This document shows positions 38,550 through 53,500 of a stretch of 64,000 bases of DNA, piece after piece. Below the pieces are notes generated by a model, which was given only the letters and a program-made list of their open reading frames with translations, had not been told where the DNA came from and ran no database searches. The stretch is from Chrysoperla carnea (Eukaryota; Arthropoda; Insecta; Neuroptera; Chrysopidae). A program made the position numbers and the translations under genes. Position 1 is the first letter of the stretch. The number at the start of each line of letters is the position of its first letter. The stretch lies in assembly GCF_905475395.1 (NCBI RefSeq), contig NC_058338.1:7020935-7084934 (forward strand), written 5' to 3'.

Positions 38550-41500
38550 TTATAAAGTTGATTCATTTTCCTGAAAAAGAAAATTGTTGTTAAGAATAAT
38601 AATAACATAAATGGGTACCCAACACCTTAAATGTGCCCTTCTTAAGAACCACCTACCACACGAAGGTGGGACGCCTTCGGGAGCTATTTTAAGCAGATGA
38701 AGCTATAGGATTCTGTCGAAGCCATGCGCCACGCAGAAAACCCACAGCTTCTCCGCCGAGTTTGGTCCCAGGTTTGATGAATCCAAGATTCCGAGATCGA
38801 GGATTTGGACTTAACGAGGTTAAAATTATGGAGATTCTACTGTAATAACTTTAGAAATTTTGTTTTGAATATTCTCATTCCTTGTGAATTATTTCTACTA
38901 AAATTTAGAGTTTTCAAAAAACCCATTATTTAAAAAAAAAACAAAAAAAAAAACCCTACAAATGTGCTAACATTCTTTTTCAGCATTTTGGGTTTTTTTT
39001 AATCCTTTAAAATCTACCCTTAACTCGTAAGTTGAATAGGTAATTGGAAATAACGTTAAAATTATTACATATTTGTAAACATGTTTGTGGGTTTTTAAAA
39101 AAAAATTCCATATTAAAAAAAGTCTTACAGTAAGGAAATCCCGAAATTACACTAGAAATTAAAAAAATTGAGTTAATAGTTGAAATACCCTGTACAGAAA
39201 GTGGTGATTATCAATGCTTGCCATATTGATATCTTTTTTTGTTTTTGAGTTACCGTCTATAAATCAATTATGTAATTATATTGCCTATAATGATTTAAAA
39301 GTAGTTTTTTAAGTTTTCTTACAAAAATGAGAGTGCAAAGTTTCCAAAATATTTCTATATTGTGCGTTAAACATTGTTGAAATACAAATTTGTGTACATA
39401 CCCATCTTACCTGAACATAGCCGCCATTTGCCGTTCTAGTAAATATTAAATGATAACGTTTTTTATAAATATAAAAACATAGCGGAAATAATAATATTAA
39501 AAATATTGCAATACAAATTTTTAATATTATTGAAATTGATGACGACGCTGAATGTATGATAACGTTATTATCAGTGTCAAAAATTGGTAGATTTTTAGCA
39601 TGAATTAAAGTAGATTCTAATCCCAAGAAATAACATGCATCACGAACATACCAATCGAATTCAGTCAAGCAATTCGTTTCCTGCAAAAAAAATAAATAAA
39701 TTATTCAATTTTGTATAATTATGGTAAAACAAAATTTATATTTTGAGAATACGTATTTGTTTTCTTATAGGCAACTTGTATTGCATATCTGTTATACAGA
39801 TGTCCTAAAATTAAAGCAAGAAGTAATTTTGATTTAAACTACTTTCTTATAAAACTTATTTTTCGAAAATAAATAATTCATTCTGATGGTCCTTTCTAAC
39901 ACCCTATATATATAAAGGACCTCGCACAAATGAGATGTAATCTGCATTTCGCTCAAACTTTTTCAAATTTTGGGGAATGAGTTTAAGTCATTCTAAAGAA
40001 AAGTTCCCATGGTTACAAGTCATGAAAATGACAGAATTTCATGTTATAGCTAAATTAAAGTTGGAAAATGTACTTATTTGTATAATATATGCCTATGTGT
40101 GTATAGGCAAATACATATACAGATATGTATAACTACATGCATACATGTATTTTTTAATGTAAGGGTGTTGTTTTTTAATTCTTGTTTTTTTGAAGAATAT
40201 GTTACGAAATTCAAAGAAGCAGTGTTAAATGTTCAGTGGAACAATAATATGAATTGTTAAGATCAATATTTTCATCTACATATAATACGTACATGATTTT
40301 TGACAATTAAATTACAATAATTTTTTTATACAAATGAGTACATTTTCCAATTTTAATTTAGCGATGACTTGTGACCATGGGAACTGTTATTCAAAATGAC
40401 TCAAACTATCATTTGTCAAAATTTGAAAAAGGTTGACCGAAATGCAGATTACATATAATTTGTGCGAGGTCCTATATAATTAATTATCAAAAAAAATGTC
40501 AACTCAACGCAAGGGAAGGGGTAATTTATTTCATGACCTAATTGTTTAATAATTGTAAAACAATCCGGGCCTGGTTAAAACTTACAAAATATCTACATGC
40601 AAATGTTTAGGACATTTTATGAACGTGAATATAATTTTAATGAATATTTACAGTTCAATAACTACAAATAAATAATATTTTATTCATATGCGTTCTAGAA
40701 AAATGATGTATTGTCATTGGTTTATTCAATTGAAACACGTTGAAAAACAAACTATTCAAATTAACAATAAATTATCTCGTTAATAAAACAATAGATCGAT
40801 AAACTTCTAAGAAATTTTCTACTTCACAAACATTCGTTTTAAAATAAGAAATTAAATTGAGTTAACCTAATTTTATACGAAAATGTCTATCAAGTTGCCT
40901 ATATTTTTTTTTTAATTTCTTGAATTTGTTGAATTTTGTATGAACAGATTTAACAAAATACGAAAATGTGATTAGATAGAATTAATTTTGCAATATTGTT
41001 TATTTATTTATCTAAAAATTGACTCATTTTGATAAGCAATATATGTGATAGTTTTCAAATAAATTGAACATTTAATTTAGTCAAAGAACCCTTATTAAGA
41101 TCAAATTATTGTCTACAATTTTAGTTTTTACTCCCATTTTTTTTTTAAATGACAGAAAAGAAGCTATTGAATCAAAGAATGGATTTTAAAAATGAGACAC
41201 ATTCACAAGACTATTAAAGCCACCTACAAATTTACAACTCCCTATGTTTTATAGTTTTTGAGAAAATGGAAACTTAAGATTTGCCCTAATTTGGACCCTC
41301 TCGGGAAAACAGTAATGTTAACGAAAAAATGTTTCAAACAAAAGTTGTTTATTTTTTTATAAGGAACAGTTTTTACATTTAAACTTTTGCTCTATCTCTA
41401 ACGGTCTAAAAGATGTATCCTACGTCCAACCTACTCAAGACCTATTGTTGACCTAAGTTGTTCATTTACGAACTCTGTGCTGATAGACGAATGGGCGAAT

Positions 41501-44500
41501 CGACAAAGGAAAATGACTTAATTAGGTTTATGAACATCTATGCCAAAATTCAATTTGTAGCATTAATGTTTCTAAGCGTTACATTCTGATAAATTTCCTA
41601 TACTGGGTATAATAAAAATTTTGAAAAAGGGACACTTATATTTTTATTAGTATCTCATTGGTCATTTGTAAAATTCCAAATTAATCGAAAAAAATAACAA
41701 AAACCATCAAACATTACTTAATATTTTCTTTCAAAAATAAGATACATTAAACTTATAACAACAACGCATGCGTAATAAATATTACTTAACCAACCATACA
41801 AATCTCATTCCACAACAACAATATTAAAATATTATTAATATTTTAAAAGTGTAGAGTGGGAGAATCATAATTATTAACAGTGTAATCAAATCAACTTATT
41901 TATTGTAACTAAAGTTAATACTACAAAGTTTATTCACCAATAATTTTACTTCGAAATCATATATTTATTAGGTGGTGGCGAAAAAAAAATCGAGCAACAT
42001 TCTAAACGAGAAATATGTGATCGTTAACAAGGATTAATAAAATTTTAATGACACGTAGTTATTAAACTCAAAATAGTGTGGTTTTGTTATAACCAAAAAC
42101 AAGTTTCTCATATTACCTTGAAATCACAAACGGAATACAGTGTGTTTCAGTGAAGTGTTTGTTAGTGTGACCAAAAAAAAAACTTTGGTATCATGTAAAT
42201 AAACATTAAATGTGTGAAAAAATGTGTTTGAAGTGAATTTTCAGGGTGTATTAAATTCATTAAAATGTAGGTATTTGCAAAATATTTGGTTAAAATTCAA
42301 TAAAGACAACATGAATCATATTTATATATATAATTTTCTTAAATATCCTCTGTCAATTTTAATGAACAGTGTTGATACAAATAAATTTATTTCTTGAATT
42401 AATATGTGATAATTTATCAAATTTTTGATAAATTCATGATTTTAAGTCGTGCTATCTCGAAAACGGTGAGATGAAGTGAAAAATAACAAGCCAAAAAAAG
42501 TTTTTAGAATAATTTGGCCAGAATATAAATTTCAATCGTTTTTAAATCAAATATTTGGTCATAATCATACGATAATCGCCCTATTTTGTTGATGAAGAAA
42601 CTTTAGCTTAAATATGCGATTTTTTTTACAACGCTTATATCTCAAAAACGATGGGTAAAAAGAAATAAAAATTGTTTCAAATCTTCCAAAACATGAAAAA
42701 CAATAAGTTTCAAGTTAAATATTTGATAGAAACCGCACAATAATCGTTAATTTCAACTATCAAATTTTCATAAAAATTAGGTTTTTTTTTCAATCACTTG
42801 TATCTCAAAAATGATGAGTTTTAGGAAAATATGTCACAAGCCAAAAAATGCTTAAAATAGCCCAAAATATAACATCCAATGGCTGAAATTTCAAGATTTT
42901 TCAGCAGAATTAGCTTGTGCGAACTTTTACGAGCGCGCATGATAAAAGCACTTTTTCTAATCAATACGACTTTGTCCTACACATGCATACGAATATTTTG
43001 AACCGCGTCGCATAATTGCAAAATTTTGGCCTTTATCCAGCTTCATTTCTTAGATTATATGTCTATTTTTCGAGATGTATGGATCTTAGGAGAAAAAACA
43101 AAATTTTAACATTGACCTATTCGTTGTGTGCGTAGTCATGGTAGGGATAATAAAATCGATGCCAGCGCTTTAAGTGAAAAATTTTGGAGATAAAGTGGGC
43201 TGTTATGACTAATTTGCAATTATTTACATGTTAATGATATAGAAACTGTCAAATTAAAATGATTGAAAAACACTAATTAATTAAACTTAATGCATTAAAA
43301 ATTGTGAAAATAAGAAATCAAATTGTACAAATATTATTTTTCAAATGTTAATTATCGTAATTATTTATTTAAATTTGTGAAACAAGAATATTAAATTTTA
43401 AATGTAAGTTTTCAATGCAATCCACACAATTATATATGCATCCATTAATTCTATAATTAAAGTAGTGTATCGTTGTCATGGAAACGAAATTCACGCTCAG
43501 AGCGAATTAAGTCAATTTGAATTTTATTTCTATAGCAACGTTTATAGTAATTATATGCGACTATAATTTTATTGATCAATGAATACAACAAAGAAACTCA
43601 ATCAGAAAGTTATTAATCTGATTCTTAAGGGATTGATTTAGGTTTCAAAAAAAGTGGGCGTGAAAAATAAACTTTTTTATTTAAAATAGTATTTTCCCAG
43701 AACATTGTTTTTGAAATGAAATGGGAGCTGTGTAGTATTTAGTAGTGAAATATAAAAACACGTGATATATTCATTATAAAGCCGTGTATCTCTGTACAAT
43801 ATTGTAAAAATGTTTCGGACTTTATGCACGGTAATAGAATATACGCGTTTATAGTCAAATAAAGTGTTATTTTTAACTCTAATGTACCACGCGACTATTT
43901 GTCATAATAAATATTGTATACCAAGTGCTATGTTAACATAGATATCTCTCTTCAACCACCAATACTATAATTATAGTCGTTTCTGTTCAACAATAAAAGA
44001 TTCTCGCTTTAATATTTACGAAAATTTTGATCATCAAGAGGCAGTAAATATATCTTGAAAAAAAAGTGCCCTTCTTTCGTGGCGCTCTGATCGTAAGGAT
44101 TTTACATACTTTTTGTCTGTTTTTGAACTGACTGATATGTTATGTCACCAAAATAGCTGATAGCGTTTTTGCGAAAATAAAAAATGAAAATCAACATTTT
44201 GAAGTACTTTTTCAAACATAGTAGAATACCCTATTGTAACACTTTTTGATAGTAAATAAACACGTGATGATAGTAAATTATCTGTTAACGGGTTTCATTA
44301 AATTTTTATATTAGATTACTAAGTAAAGTTGGTAACGTTTAAACAGTTTCTTGGTATTTTAGTAAACAAATATAAATTATTTAATATAAACACATGTTTT
44401 CGCGTTTCAAAATTTAATGATTTTTTTGATAGAATCTATTTCATTTGGATAAATAATTTATTTATAAAACGTAGTAAGACAGATTAACAGTTAATTTTTT

Positions 44501-47500
44501 GTATAAATAACTACGCCTACTTTATTTCGTACTATTAAATTAGTGTATGTAACGCTTAGAAATTTTGATGCTACACACACAATTTTGGTATAGATTTTTA
44601 TAAAATCACCTAATTAATCCATTTCCACCCGTTTGTGAGCACGATAACACAAAACCGAAAAATATATTGAGCTGAAACTTTTATAACATATTCAGAACAT
44701 AAAAACGAACTTTGAGTTCGTTAATGAGCAACAAAGTTCAATTGGGTCTTGGGTCAGTAGGATCCATCTTGTAAACCGTTATAGGTAGAACAAAAAAAGT
44801 TTCTTAATTAAAAATAAATAAATTTTGTTTAAAAGAGTTTCTATTTTTGAGATGAATACATGAATTTTATTAATAATCTAAGCACAGAAGTAATTACATA
44901 TGTAACAGTAACTTTCCCAAGATGTAATAAGGATTCATTCGAAAAGGGTTTCTTATGATAAGATTTTTCTACGTAACACAGCATAAATTTTAATTAACTT
45001 GTTAAATTGATTCAAATTATAATAAGTACATGCGTCAATATATGAAAAATTACGAATTTATTGTGGTTTGTAAATCATAGATGTTTATACTTAAGCCTAG
45101 ATCGCAAGCAAGCTAATAATCATTGAAAATTACAATCGGTGATTGAGCTTCAAAACAGTTTTCATCATTTAAGAAAAATTTATCACAGATTTTTTTCATG
45201 CAAAAAGACATTACTTTAAAGCGCTACCCAAAAAGAAAACATAAAAAAACTTTGGTTTTTAAAACATTTACGTGATACAAATATTATTTTTATTCATAAC
45301 ATTAACTTTGTTCATAACTTGGACTTAAATTCAATGAATATAAATTACTTGCTAACTTGACGATTGGCGGCCGAACTAATTTAAGATTACTTAATACCCC
45401 AAAAGCAAGAATCTGACTATTTTCTTGTACAATTTTGTACACATCGCCTGAAATTCTTTGGTAAAAAATAGAAAAATCAAGTTTATTTAGCTAATATTTT
45501 GACACCTTTTAATAACTAACGCCAATATAGCTTAAATCTATTGAAAGTTAAGAATTAATCTATAAGATAAATCCTGTGTAAGCTATCTAATTTTAATTTA
45601 AAACATTTATGGCTCATAATAATAAAATAATTATTTCATACACTAATTAATAAGGTTGTAGTTTCCATGCAGACTAGCTTGAGGCAAGAATTTTTTTTTT
45701 GAGGCAATTTTTTTTGAGTTTTGGATAAATTTTTTGTACTTTTCCAAAAAAAAAAAAAAAAAACTTGTATCTTTTTTTAGTAAGTTTGTTAACCACAATT
45801 TTAATTTATTCAAATAACCGGTTAAGTTTATCCAGCTAAGCTACACTTTAATACAATTCGCTTTAAGTTTACCTATATGTATGCTTTTTTTATTAAACAT
45901 ACTTAATTAAAACTGAATTTAATGAATGACGTCTTAGGAGATTAAAAGTAGTTCCTGTGTGGTAATAGGAAATCACTGATTACATGGATGGAAATTCCAA
46001 AAGAAAGGAAAAGTTAGTGAATTTTATCAATTTTTCAAAAACAAAACCTGATTATTTAAAGTTCGACATTATAATGTCTCCTGTACTATTAAGCCTAAAA
46101 ATTAGGGCTTTCCCAGACGAAATTATGTTAATTTACGGTTACTTAAAAAATTTGAGCCTGTGACCTTCCATGCTTAAGAATAATTTCTCAAAATTTTATA
46201 TAAATATTTTTTTTTTTATCAAGCGCTTCAATAATCATAATCTAATTTTTTTTATAAAATAATTAATCGGTCTGATTTTATAAAAGATTATAAAAATTTA
46301 TTGTTTCCGGTAGTTAAGTAAAAAGGGATTTTCGTTATTTAGTAATATTGAGAAAAAAATATATATTTCATACCTGGGTAGTAAATCCCTAAATTTTTAT
46401 TGCTATAAAAGTTTAACGGTTTAACCCCTAAATGTATGGGTTTTTCCTAATTTGTTTATAATATTACGGTATGTGTAATAAATCATTCGATATTTGCAAT
46501 AAGTAATACAAAAATTTTTACTTGACCCTTATATTTGTAACATAAAATTGATAACCCTACTAACGAAAGCAAAAATAATTTTTTGGAAACCCAGAAAAGA
46601 ACTTTCATTCTCATTTAACATGTTTTTTTCCTTAAAAATTTTATAATTAACAGAGAAAACCATAAGGTATAAATATCTCAAAATTTCGGAATTCAGGGAA
46701 GCACCTCAAGCTTTTACAAACATGGCGTCTGGTGATGGCCGTATTGAATTTTCATTACTGCCATATCTTCTATGACCCTCGCAAGATTAAGATAATTCGA
46801 TTGACGTAAGAATCATCAAAATCGGTCCACGCGTTTGTTCTCTAGTATGCCACATAGGAACATACATATCACTCCTTTGAAACGGGTAGTCGGGTAAAAG
46901 TGTTAATCAACGTAAAAGATTTGAGGTTGTAACCTTTGAAGATAATAATTTTGTAAATAAATTTTGTATTGTACAAATTGTTTTCTGATAGAAAGTCGTT
47001 GTTTTTACTCCGAAAATTGAAATAAAAGGGCTAGGGCTCCATTTTTTAAAATAACGTATAGACTCTTCGTAGTCAAATTAGGAAATATTGATCGTTAGTT
47101 ATTGAAATTCAATATAACTAGAATTTATTATTTAACCATTTCTACTGTAAGTCTAAAATTTGTTGGTCTGACCTTTGAATGTCATTATCTACCATGGCTT
47201 GTTTGAGAAATTTTTTTGGGAAATTTCAATGCTAATTATCTACGCAATTAATTATTGACAAATTGAAATATTATTAGTTAAAAATGATAATTACACAATT
47301 CGAAAAAAATCATATATTCTTAAAAAACCGGTTTTTAACCACAAAGGAAATTTTATTAGCCAATATCTTCGAATTTTAGTATCAAAAGCATCTTAAGACA
47401 CCAAAATCGTATACCTATATGATATTTTTCGATGGTGTGTTACAAATTGAACACAAAGAGAAATTGAATTGATAAGGAATCAACAATCATTGTCATTTAA

Positions 47501-50500
47501 TGTGTTTTTTATTAAAAAAATAAAGTTTTTTTTTTGTCTGACTAAAGAATATTAACCACAAAATACGATAAACATATATAAAGTGGATGTCCTTGAAATG
47601 AATGCAATAAGATTTTTATAAACAAAAAAACTCTCTATAAATTCTATCAAATAAACAGCCGATCAAGTGCGAATTTCACTTACACACGACAGTGGTTCCA
47701 CAACAAGGCTAATCATGAACCTTTAACTGACCCCCAACATATTATCATTTTGTTGTTAAGGACGTTCCCACAAAAATGAGTGTATGAAAATATTTATTTA
47801 AGTTTCAAATTTTGATGGTGGATTCTGTTAAAATTTGGGAAAATTAAGACGAAAATTAACAGTAAAAATGTTAAGATTCTAAAACTATTATATATATTTA
47901 TATTTATATCCTATGATCCCGAGGGGGGCGTAGGGCCTCAACAAATGCTCGCCAACGAACTCGATTCTGTTCTTGCTCCAGGGACTATTATAAAACTATT
48001 ATAATAGCTAAAAATTTTCAAATGAGCTATAACGTCCCAAATTCGACTATTTTTCACTGAGATAAAGCTGTTTCAAATTTTGTGTTTTTAAAATTTGTCT
48101 TTAATAATTTTGATGAGTATAAAATATTACAAAAATTCTTTATCAGAATTTGCAAACCTAATCGTAAATACTCTTAGAAAATTATTGTTTTAGAACTACC
48201 AAGATTACCTCTAAATATTAAAATATCATGAGTGTCTAATTAAATAACCTTGTGACAATCTCTTTGCCACTATCTCTAAAATTTCGTTAGGCACTTTTAG
48301 TTTAATGTAATAACAACAGACAAGATATAAGATGTAATAACATTTACTTTCTCTTAATTCTCATGTAATTTGAAGAAGTGAAAGTTATTTACTTATTTCA
48401 TAATATATCACTCGTAATAATTTAAAAACAATTAAGGATGTATAAGCACGGTAGTAGCCGCACAAATTTATAAAATATATTTTTTTAATTTTGATAATAA
48501 ATTATATTATAACTTGACAAATTAAGACGAAAAGTAAGAATAAAATTTGTCGATATCTGGCGTAATTTTCAAAAAATGGAAAATTTTGTTTAATTAAGGC
48601 ACATATCGAAAAATTTTATTCTTATTTTTCGTCTACATTCATGAAATTATAACAAAATTCATCATCAAAGTTAAAAATAAGATAAAAATAATTTCAACCC
48701 TAAATCTACCCTACTCTTACATCCCTTATATGTATGGAGACACTTGGTTTTTTTTCTTTTCTATACCATTGCTTACATGTTTACTTTTTTTAAAATTTGT
48801 TTTCATTCATTCCAAGTGCAAATTATCAAAAACTCAAAATATGTCTTATTTTTGAGATTCCTCCATAAGAGCCAATGTATTTTATATCGACTCCGTATAA
48901 CCACAGCTAGGCCATTCGACTGTGCTCAGCAGAAACTCACAAGAGCGCAATTGAGAAGGTTGGCACGACTCCTTTCAGGACACTGTCACTATTAAGGCCA
49001 TTTAAGCTAGGCGATGAAGTCTCCATAAATGTTGTTTGAACCTACTGAAACCTGCGGAATGTCAGTTTAGAATGTTTGGGTCCGAAACCTTAGATCCAGC
49101 AATCTTGGGAAAAATCCCGACGGAGAAGCTGTGGGCTTTTTGCGTGGCGTCTGACCTCCACAAAATCTATCGCTTAAAATAACATCTTTTATCAGTATTC
49201 CTTGATCTAAGCTCGAAATTCCATTTGCGGTACCCCTCTTATATATTATTATTATTAACCTTTTTCCAGAAAGAAGCGCAAGAAAACTCTCTATAATTTT
49301 ATAATAAACAAAATAATTTTTTTATTTTTTTCAGAATGTGGTATTGACTTAAGAAAATACAAAGAAAAATGTTGAAACAAATTTCCATAATTTGTATCGT
49401 GATCACATTTTTCGTACAAAAAATCCACAGTGAAAAATGTGAAATCGAGAGTCCATTTTGTGATTGTCAATATGAGGACAGATATTTTAAATATCAATGT
49501 ATATCAGATCGTAAAGATGAAAGCTCCCGTCAAATATCAAGCCCTATATATCTTCATGTCGATCCAAGTAAAGCTGATGCACAAGTTCAATGTGCAATAA
49601 ATAGTGAAATTGAGGATTATGATGCATTACCAGAATTTTCAATTCAATATTTAGAGAAATTTACCATTTATTATTGCCCGATTAATGAAAATTTCACATT
49701 TGAAAATTTTCTAAGAAAACTCAATGTTCATACAGTTAAGGAAATTGTTTATATAATGTCTCCAAGTATAGGTGGCACCTTTATAAATGGTGATTTTTTC
49801 GAATCAATGGGAAATTTAACGACCCTAACTCTCAAAGTAAATCCAGATACAATTATTCATTCCGACTTACTGAAAAATTTGGAAAAATTAGTGATGTTAA
49901 CCGTCCGAAAAGGTCATATTAAGTTTACACCAAATTTTTTCGAAACTACATCCCAAATTCAATGGATTGAATTTTCTGAAAGTAATGGCCAAGATTTACC
50001 TGGAAATATATTCCAGAATTTGTATAATTTAAAAAAAATTGGATTATGGAATATGAACATATCAACTTTAAATGAATCGATATTTCATTCGTTGGAAAAT
50101 TTAAACATTTTAGATCTAACTTCGAATAAATTAGAAACATTACCGGAAACGATATTCCAGCGCTTACAAAATCTAGAGATAATAAATTTAAATTTTAATC
50201 GATTTGTATCGTTACCAAGCCAAATATTTCAAAACAATAAAAATTTAACGGAAATTAAGTTAAGCAATAATGCGAACAGTTTAACTTTATCGAATGGATT
50301 ATTCTCGAATTTACCAAATTTGAAAGGTATATTTTTGAAGCAAAGTAAAATTGAAAATGTATCAGAAGATATTTTTTGGAATTCATCAAATATTATAAAT
50401 ATATCGTTGAAAGAAAATCAACTCGAATATTTACCAGAAATGTTATTTCGAGATGCAAAGAATTTATTGAATTTGGATTTAAGTCGAAATAAAATTACAA

Positions 50501-53500
50501 GTATTCCCGAAAAGTTATTTAAATCGTTGGATAAATTAGAAGAACTTGATTTAAGTGTGAATCAAATTTCATCTATTTCGTAAGTATTAATTCTTTTTTT
50601 TCTATTTGACCGAAGGCAGATTAAAATGGAGCTTGGTTAGGTTACGTGACTTCAGTTTCATATAGATGGAGGTCAGTGGGTAACGCAGCTTCTGTATAGT
50701 TGAGGAGGTAACGCAATTTGTATGTTTCCAAGAGTTTTCATGCAGTCACGGCGTTACAAACAGAGTCAACTTTCAGCAAACTGTACAGAGTCCGTTCTTT
50801 ATTCATTGACCTCCATCTCTTATGAAACTGGAAAGGGATATCATTATCTCTCTAACTCTGTTCTATGGAAAGAAAAAAAATCCATGATCCCTAACTTTCT
50901 GCCGCGTGATAAATAAACTCCTGAATCAATGTTGAGCATGTATTTAGCATTATTGAAAATTTTAAAGATTAATTTTGATTTAATTTTTTTTTTCAGCGAT
51001 AATTTTAAGTACCAAGTGAATTTACTGAACTTAAATTTAGGAAATAATTCATTAACAAGATTAGAACATAATGCATTTCCACGTTCAAAGAGTTTGATAT
51101 CATTAATTTTAAGGCATAATCAATTATCATTTGATGAATACTCGGATCCATTCAATAATTTACTGAGCCTACAATATTTGGATCTGTCACATAATAATAT
51201 TACGTCAATTTTATATTCTTGGCGAAACGTATTGACATCAATGAGAAATCTTAATTTAGCATATAATCAAATTAAAGGAATTGAGGTAAGTTCAAATATA
51301 CTTTAATGTCTAGAATTATTTAATACCCATCACAGAACGTGAAGTTTAAATCTAAAAAATGTTCCTTATTAAAAATTAAACAACTTTTGTTTGAAACATT
51401 TGTTCGTAAACATAACTGTTTACCCGTGAGAGCACAAATTATATACGTGGGACATGTATGTATGTGTTGTAATGTGACAGAGTAATCAACACTGTCTACT
51501 GTTTACTGTTACTGTTTGTTTTCACTTGTTTTAATAAGAAAAATTGATTAAATTCGCCCCTGTATATCGGAAATTAAACTTTGTTATCATTAAAATATAA
51601 ACTAACCAAAATTCTAATCAAAAATATTTTTAATGAACAATTGACCACTCTATAATATAATAAACAGGAAATAATAAATGTGGTTACAAAATGGCTGAAT
51701 TGTTTTTCTAAAATGAACGAAAGCTGATTATAGTACAGTGTGTTTCGGCGAAAAATATTAACTCATCCGAGTTTTCGACACGATCTAATTTATTAATACT
51801 TATATGTGATTTGTTTCAGTTTGACGATATATTTTTTGGTCGTCAATCGCATTCAACAACACTCGATTTAAGGAATAATTTAATCCATACCATTAATTTA
51901 CAATCAGCTGAATATACAATTTCAACTCGAACGTTGGGTAATACGGGCGGTATTTATGATGCAAGATCCGGACGGAAAAGTGATCAAATAATAATATCAA
52001 ATAATCCGTTAAATTGTAATTGCAATATTCATAATTTAGTACGATATTTCAAAAGAGATGGAAGAATGATTGAGGTAAGTGTTTTTCAAGTTCTTCATAA
52101 ATTGTGAGACTTTTTCTCATCACGGGAGTAAAGATGTAAGCAAGAAATTGTGAACTTAAGCAGGAAATTTTTGGGCATGTTCGTTCACTAACTTTCGGAC
52201 TCTTTCTCATGTTGAAAAATGAAAAAATCTTCCAATTCTTCCTTTATTGTGAGGTGAAGAAGCTTTTGTCTTCAAAAATTAAACTTCAGTTTTACATATG
52301 TTTTATAAAATTCTGTTACAGGTACGGGGTGCAGTTGAATTAATAGCAACCGATTTAAAGTGTGCCGGACCAAAAGAATTACAAGATCATGATGTAAAAG
52401 ATTTAGAACTGACAGATCTTTTCTGTCCCATTTCACCTAAAGATTGTCCACAAAAATGCAACTGTAAAGCCAGAAAATTGGATCGCTCAACATTTGTGGA
52501 TTGTTCAAATAATAATTTAACAACAATTCCATCAAAATTACCCCAAATATTTTCTTATCCAAACATTAAATTATATATCAACAATAACAATTTAAGTAAT
52601 TTTGATATAAATCAAACTTTCGCAAATCATAGTGGTTATCAAAATGTTCGAGAATTGTACATCCAAAATAATCGATTATCTGAGATAACTTGGCTTCCAA
52701 ATCAGCTACGTGTTATCAAATTACATTCCAATCGTTTTGAACGAATTAATATCACTTTACTGCAAAATTTATCAAATTTGAAAAACATAACATTACATAA
52801 TAATCCATGGATGTGTACATGCAAAAATGTGGATTTCATGAGCTATATCCAAAAACAAGCCGCGATTATCGATAATATATCAAATATTTTATGCGATCAA
52901 ACCGCGTTTTACAATATTACCAAGAATGATTTGTGTGAAAATTCAACGGTAGCACTGGTTGGGATTACCAGTTTCTTTATAATTTTTACGTTAACGACGA
53001 CAACTTTGTTAATTGCGTTCTATCATAATCAGGACGCAATTCGAGTTTGGTGTTACAAGCATAAAGTATTCTTATGGTGGGTTTACAAAAAAGAAAATGA
53101 TATGGACAAGGATAAAAAGTATGATGCGTTTGTGTGTCATGCGCATCAAGACGAAGACTTTGTAACGCAACAGTTAATACCAAATTTGGAAGAATGTGAA
53201 AGTCCATTTAAGTTGTGCATACATTCAAGAGATTGGTTAGCTGGGGATATGATACCTGATCAAATTGCACGAGCTGTGTCGGATTCGAGACGAACTTTGG
53301 TTTTGTTATCACCCCATTTTTTGGAAAGTTCTTGGGGTAAGTTGTACTTTCTTATTTTATGAGTATTAGGTTACAGAGAATTCCAGAAATTGTGAAGCCG
53401 ACGAGCTTGTTAGAAATGACATAAAACTGTCGCATTCTTATCAAATTGAAAACTTCCTTCTTTTCGAAATCGATTAATAATTCATTATTTTCTTTGCAGC

